Assembly: GCF_016743775.1 (NCBI RefSeq)
Contig: NZ_JAEQMY010000019.1
Coordinates: 25,283-89,282, forward strand
Direction: 5' to 3'
Source of the DNA: Microvirga aerilata
GTDB taxonomy: Bacteria; Pseudomonadota; Alphaproteobacteria; Rhizobiales; Beijerinckiaceae
DNA length: 64,000 nt
Shown: positions 60,801-64,000 of the stretch, piece by piece
How the letters are laid out: each line of letters begins with the position of its first letter
How positions within the stretch are numbered: the first letter of the stretch is position 1
Program-made: the position numbers and the translations under genes
Notes under the pieces: generated by a model
Told to the model about the DNA's origin: nothing
Seen by the model: the letters and a program-made list of their open reading frames with translations, nothing else
Databases searched by the model: none

Positions 60801-63656
60801 GAGCCAGATGCCATCGACGCCTTCCGCAGCTTGAAGGGTTTCGATCCCAGCAGACGCGGTGTACGTGCCTGCAACGGTTGCGATCACCACATCATTGGCG
60901 CCGCCGGCGTCGATTATGACATCGCGAGCATCGGCGTAATACCGGTCATCACCTTCGCCGCCTTCGAGGGTATCAACGTAGCCGACGGTGCCTGCAAGCT
61001 CGTTGCCATGAACATTGCCGATCAGATGAACGCCGAAGGTGACGCCTGCGCCAGCCTGGATCCTTTCGATTCCAACCGTGTCTTCCAGCTTGAAGGAGTT
61101 GGCGTAGACATTGGCAACGTCGGTGCCGAGGTTTGCGACGTTCTCCTCGATGACATCACCACTGTCCCGAATGTGGTATGTGTCTCCGTCGTTACCGCCG
61201 CTCAGAGTGTCGATGCCGGCACCGCCATCGAGCGTGTCCGCGCCTTCGCGTCCCTCCAGCCTGTTATTCCTGGCATTACCCGTGAGATTATCCGAGAAGC
61301 GGGAGCCGGTCAGGTTCTCAATGTCACTATATTCGTCGCCTGCGGCTTCGCCTGTGTTCTCGCCGCTAGCAGCCAGATTGGCTGTAATCCCTGATGTAGC
61401 TCTCTCATAAGTCGCCATATCGTTACCATCGCCACCGACTAAGGTGTCCGGGCCGAGACCACCCTCAAGCAGGTCGTCATCGTCGCCGCCGTGCAGGTAA
61501 TCCTTGCTGCCGCCGCCGACGAGCGTGTCGTTGCCGCCGACGCCATAGAAGGTGTGGCCCCACTCATCAGCCTGTGTGCTGTTGCCCACCATCCGGTCGG
61601 TTGTGTTCGTCCCCTCATAGGCATTGATGACTCCGAGGAACACGTCCCCGCGGGCGTCACCCTGATCCTGATTGCGGTCTGTGAAGTCCAGAACGATGCC
61701 TGCGCTTGAGGACTTGTACGTCACCAGGTTCCAGCCGGCGTTAAAGCCGGAGCCGCCATCGAGGGTGTCCGCTCCGCCGCCGCCGGACAGGACATCGCCG
61801 CCATCTCCACCTTCGATGAGGTTGTTCGCATCATTGCCGGTGAGGGTGTCGTTGCCTCGGGAGCCGCGAATGTTCTCAATGGAGATTAAAACATCACCAG
61901 AAGCCTCACCCGTATTCTCTGATCCATCCGAATCCGACAGGTTGACGGTTACGCCGTTGCCGCTGCTATCAGGCTCAGCAAACGTGTAGTCCGCCCAATC
62001 GATGTCACTTCCGCCATCGATCGTATCGGCGCCGGCGCCGCCGCGCAGCAGATCGTCTCCATCCAGCCCATAGAGCTTGTCGTTGCCGATCGCCCCGCGC
62101 AGGACATTGTTGGCTGTACTGCCAGTCAGCTCGTCATCGAAGTTCGAGCCGAGGAGATTCTCGATGCCAACATAGGTGTCGTCCGTTGCCTCGCCGCGCG
62201 TTCCTCTGTTGGTCGTGAGATTGGCCGTGACCCCCGATGATGCCCCGAGATAGGAAACCTGGTCGCCAATGAAGCTATGCTCGCCGCCGTCAAAACGGTC
62301 TATGCCGGTGCCGCCGTCGAGCTCGTCATCGCCGCCTTCGCCGCTCAGCGTGTCGTTGCCTCTGCCGCCCCTGATGGTGTCCTCACCCCAGCCGCCCCAG
62401 AGCTCGTCATTCCCATCGCCGCCGTCCAGCCGGTCGTTGTCCCCTTGCCCGTAAAGGTGGTCGGCCTTCCAGCTGCCCGTGAGAACATCGTTGCCGTCTC
62501 TCCCATAGAAGTAGATTTCATCATTGGCGCCGGTCAGCGTATCCGCCAAATTGCTTCCCGTAAAAGCCTCGATCTCCTCATACATATCGCCATAGGCACC
62601 TCCGCCGTTGTCTTGGGTATCGAGATCGATGACGACGCCCGTGTTGGAGCGCTCATAGGTGACCAAGTCCCAGCCGGTACCGCCGACAAGATGGTCTGCA
62701 GGATCTCCGTCAGTTCCGTAATCTCCGCCATCGAGGATGTCCTGTCCATCGCCACCAAAGATGTAGTTTCTTTTATTATCACCACGGAGATAGTCATCCT
62801 TTGCCGAGCCGTACAGGTTCTCGATACCAATGAAGACGTCGTTCTTCCCCGCTCCCGCACCAAAGCTAGGATCGACCATGCTCACAGTCACACCGCTAGT
62901 GGCATGCTTGTAGCTAACACTATCATTATCACCTGCACCGCCATCGAAGGTGTCCCCTGCGCCACCTTCGTCACCCTCCGCACCGTCGAAGAGAACGTCA
63001 TCGCCCCCGTGCCCCATAAGCTTATCGCCGCCAACACCCGAGCCGGCGTAGATGTCTTTGCCTTCTGTGCCGTTCACGGTAACTGCTTGAGTGCGGTAGC
63101 TAAAGATATTCCCCTTGACTGAAAAACCGTCGGAGGCATCGGACCAGCTGACCAGAAAACGACCATCAGCCAGAACCGTGATCGCAGGCTCCACCTGATC
63201 TCCGGCAACTCCGGCAGCTACGCCGGTATTAACGACGAACTCGCTTCCATCGGGCGCAGCCGTACCGTTGGCATTGAAGACGCGAGCGCGGATGTCCCAA
63301 TGACCTGCGCTTATATCTGCCCACGCAACGACAAAACGCCCTTCCTGGAGAGCGGCAACAACCGGCTGCTGCTGCATTCCGGCTACGGTGGAGTTGATGG
63401 CGAAACTTGGAGGGCTGTTAGTTACATCACCATCCTTTGTAATCACCCTCCCTCTGATTGCATAACCAGAGGTATCCCCACCCAGATGATTTGTGTCGGT
63501 CCAAACAGCTACAAAGTGCCCATTCGAAAGGCGTACTGCGACAGGCTCAAATTCGTAAGAATCTCCATCAGAAAGAGTTGAAACTGAATATCGAGAATTA
63601 CTACTCTTAAAAATGATTGATGATTGGGAATTACCAATGTCATAATTCTCATACAC
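57888..63656 (-). CDS. Giant RTX protein 3 (1922 aa open part)
   Basis: A very large calcium-binding repeat protein. Residues 25-200 hold three repeats of the type [12 protein letters not shown]...RGRV, resembling secreted beta-propeller-like repeats. From about 205 to 1270 runs of GGxGNDxLxGG nonapeptides alternate with SGVTVNL...GDVLxxIENLxGS spacers. Cadherin-like domains lie at about 1307-1409 ([16 protein letters not shown]) and 1652-1757 ([16 protein letters not shown]), with more RTX blocks around them. The C-terminus has [14 protein letters not shown] and ends FFII, as in the other two. The first start available is a GTG at 63656 without a good ribosome site; the coding pattern continues upstream through a TAG. 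Confidence 0.82.
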   Translation of the reverse strand: MYENYDIGNSQSSIIFKSSNSRYSVSTLSDGDSYEFEPVAVRLSNGHFVAVWTDTNHLGGDTSGYAIRGRVITKDGDVTNSPPSFAINSTVAGMQQQPVVAALQEGRFVVAWADISAGHWDIRARVFNANGTAAPDGSEFVVNTGVAAGVAGDQVEPAITVLADGRFLVSWSDASDGFSVKGNIFSYRTQAVTVNGTEGKDIYAGSGVGGDKLMGHGGDDVLFDGAEGDEGGAGDTFDGGAGDNDSVSYKHATSGVTVSMVDPSFGAGAGKNDVFIGIENLYGSAKDDYLRGDNKRNYIFGGDGQDILDGGDYGTDGDPADHLVGGTGWDLVTYERSNTGVVIDLDTQDNGGGAYGDMYEEIEAFTGSNLADTLTGANDEIYFYGRDGNDVLTGSWKADHLYGQGDNDRLDGGDGNDELWGGWGEDTIRGGRGNDTLSGEGGDDELDGGTGIDRFDGGEHSFIGDQVSYLGASSGVTANLTTNRGTRGEATDDTYVGIENLLGSNFDDELTGSTANNVLRGAIGNDKLYGLDGDDLLRGGAGADTIDGGSDIDWADYTFAEPDSSGNGVTVNLSDSDGSENTGEASGDVLISIENIRGSRGNDTLTGNDANNLIEGGDGGDVLSGGGGADTLDGGSGFNAGWNLVTYKSSSAGIVLDFTDRNQDQGDARGDVFLGVINAYEGTNTTDRMVGNSTQADEWGHTFYGVGGNDTLVGGGSKDYLHGGDDDDLLEGGLGPDTLVGGDGNDMATYERATSGITANLAASGENTGEAAGDEYSDIENLTGSRFSDNLTGNARNNRLEGREGADTLDGGAGIDTLSGGNDGDTYHIRDSGDVIEENVANLGTDVANVYANSFKLEDTVGIERIQAGAGVTFGVHLIGNVHGNELAGTVGYVDTLEGGEGDDRYYADARDVIIDAGGANDVVIATVAGTYTASAGIETLQAAEGVDGIWLIAAAEGTALIGNGRNNTLQGGEGVDTLNGGAGDDTYYAGVTDVIVDVSGTDTLVVTTAGKHSLEGRDSIEILKADAGAENVWLVGRSAAGSPASTLVGNELANTLEGGSSGDRMTGGAGDDVYVLSAKSLGATTTETGDGNDTVQLKGAFSSGATYTLAAGVEILDARDASGLAQVSGNNLDNTIYGNGSGLELVGGEGNDTYHVSGSDKVVESGAGGTADRIIVKTSTYRLADDVHVEILQADEKGNTSAHLIGNARSNLLIGNAGRNYLDGGVGSADRFNGGDGNDTYIFRNKGDALDSADTGGDMDVAYIFDENFSGGKAEADLFEAHLKSMGIEYVYRNTAPPPPPPDDGGLAPWNLTLSSDVVDENSPGGTPIGVLSAMDDVPGPLTYRIVNDPDGKLEVVRLANGQWVLRVRDNATIDFETDSEHEVWIEVKDIDGKTREEKFTITVRDGDDTLNGGEDNDTLNGGGGNDVINGNGGDDILSGGVGNDTLNGGEDNDILNGGAGNDILKGGAGNDILHGGDGNDIYYIYPGDEGDVIVEDKDPDKGGSNDKAYIFVSSYVLDEDVGIEILEVGEGVESGVSITGNNLANSIIGGLGDDILKSGGGADTLNGGLGNDTLTGSTNAASRLEGGSGNDVYYIRNKGDVVVEVGDTLAGGNDTAYIYSADFDSLAELNNYKDSLLANGIETVIVDDGGSGPGNQLPTNITFSDAITPENQLSGSTIGFLSALDADGDPLTFTLEGDSTGGGVTLINNNEIVVADHTRLDFEKYENGVFTIMVRAHDGKGSSELVTIEITLENLFKESVIGNDDRNDLILGGATQDVLRGGGGNDTLAGSFEADRLYGGSGQDTFLFDTVLTTTNKDLIMDFSLVEHDRLFLKQSVFNKLAPPSTSGAPLELSAAQFGLGSVATTSEQRILYDQATGNIYYDADGNRAGGTAARLLATINNRPDGTNKPLLDHSMFFII

Positions 63657-63887
63657 ACGGAGTATGTCTTCACCGATGGAATCAAAAAGGGATATTTTAT
63701 ATTGATTTCCACCTACGGAACCAATAGATCCTTCATGCGTCCTATCCCCTGATGAGTTGAATTTGTTAATAAAAACACTACTTCTCTGTGTATATGCTGA
63801 AGACTAGCCAACACTTGACTGAAAACCAACGGCGAATCCACCGTCCGCTAAAGCGATAACATCGGTCGAGCGTTGGTCGACACTCAT
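63657..63887 (-). pseudogene. 5' part of RTX gene 3, cut by an in-frame TAG
   Basis: In the same frame as RTX gene 3, upstream codons read MSVDQRSTDVIALADGG and FAVGFQSSVG (from ATG 63887), then TAG (63806-63804), then [20 protein letters not shown] and on to the annotated start. This is a fourth copy of the N-terminal repeat (xxALADGGFxVxxxS...YxxRxxVFxNxFNxxGD), so it was coding. The likely original codon is Trp or Gln, one base from TAG. The gene is either freshly inactivated or read through; the window ends too close to exclude a longer original gene. Confidence 0.65.
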
Positions 63888-64000
63888 CCAAGTGTAAATT
63901 TCCCCGCTATCTGTACGGTAAGTAGTCGGCCCTGAACAATGCCGTTTGATCAGGCGGCGATTGGCTTCCAGGGATCGTTGGGCTTATCCGATTGCGCGCA
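63888..64000 (-). other. Window edge, possible 3' end of another minus-strand gene
   Basis: In a different frame from RTX gene 3, minus-strand codons from 64000 read AQSDKPNDPWKPIAA then TGA (63952-63950). This could be the C-terminus of an upstream gene, but 16 codons are too few to name it. GGGGA about 14 bp before the ATG at 63887 could be that start's ribosome site. Confidence 0.25.

Noticed and set aside
58381..63000. Dense short repeats in RTX gene 3 as a possible CRISPR or satellite array
   Set aside because: The periodicity is the 27-bp coding unit of RTX nonapeptides with an open frame; spacers are not unique sequences between constant repeats.

Overview
The window is high-G+C DNA from an alphaproteobacterium of the order Hyphomicrobiales (Rhizobiales), most likely Methylobacteriaceae and perhaps Microvirga. 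This rests on protein character and on gene blocks typical of the group: rlpA-dacA-tmk-holB-metG-tatD, dusB-ntrBCYX-hfq-hflX-mazG, pdhA-pdhB-DUF5076-pdhC-lpdA-lipA-ratA, eno-kdsA-pyrG-secG-tpiA and trpEGDC-moaC-moeA. The genus is an inference.

Positions 1-9258 hold nine genes, all on the plus strand: cell-wall enzymes (rlpA, dacA), nucleotide and replication genes (tmk, holB), metG, a GH1-like glycosidase, tatD, a metallo-beta-lactamase-fold hydrolase and a small unknown. Positions 9286-9313 closely match a XerC/XerD dif site. Immediately beside it, on the XerC-arm side, lies a complete 1551-bp insertion sequence (9319-10869) with TGT...ACA ends, a DDE transposase and an exact 5-bp target duplication, CGATG. 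Gene orientation flips here: all nine genes to the left are on plus, and 29 of the 33 genes from 11137 to 44239 are on minus. That is what a replication terminus would look like.

Positions 11137-44239 are mostly housekeeping: OsmC, mazG, hflX/hfq, two nitrogen-type two-component pairs (NtrBC, NtrYX) behind dusB, ispDF, cinA, lipA/ratA, the pyruvate dehydrogenase operon, eno, queF, kdsA, pyrG, secG and tpiA. Accessory pieces sit among them. One is a multi-PAS HWE histidine kinase whose start overlaps an orphan ParD-like antitoxin gene preceded by a 21-bp palindrome. Another is a DUF559 nuclease gene bracketed by inverted GC-rich repeats inside the pdh operon. A third is a DUF350 membrane-protein gene cut by an in-frame TAG.

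Positions 44375-52047 run on plus as one tight series: ppiD, trpE, trpG, trpD, trpC, moaC, moeA. In related genomes lexA and comEC usually follow moeA. Here the order breaks into a lower-G+C region, 52.1-64.0 kb, with three large RTX calcium-binding proteins (549, about 1186 and at least 1922 residues). They share a C-terminal module of roughly 90-110 residues ending in FILI, FFFI or FFII, likely the type I secretion signal, but no secretion genes are in view. The coding pattern of the largest continues upstream through an in-frame TAG at 63804-63806, the second amber interruption in the window.

No rRNA, convincing tRNA, CRISPR array or riboswitch was seen.
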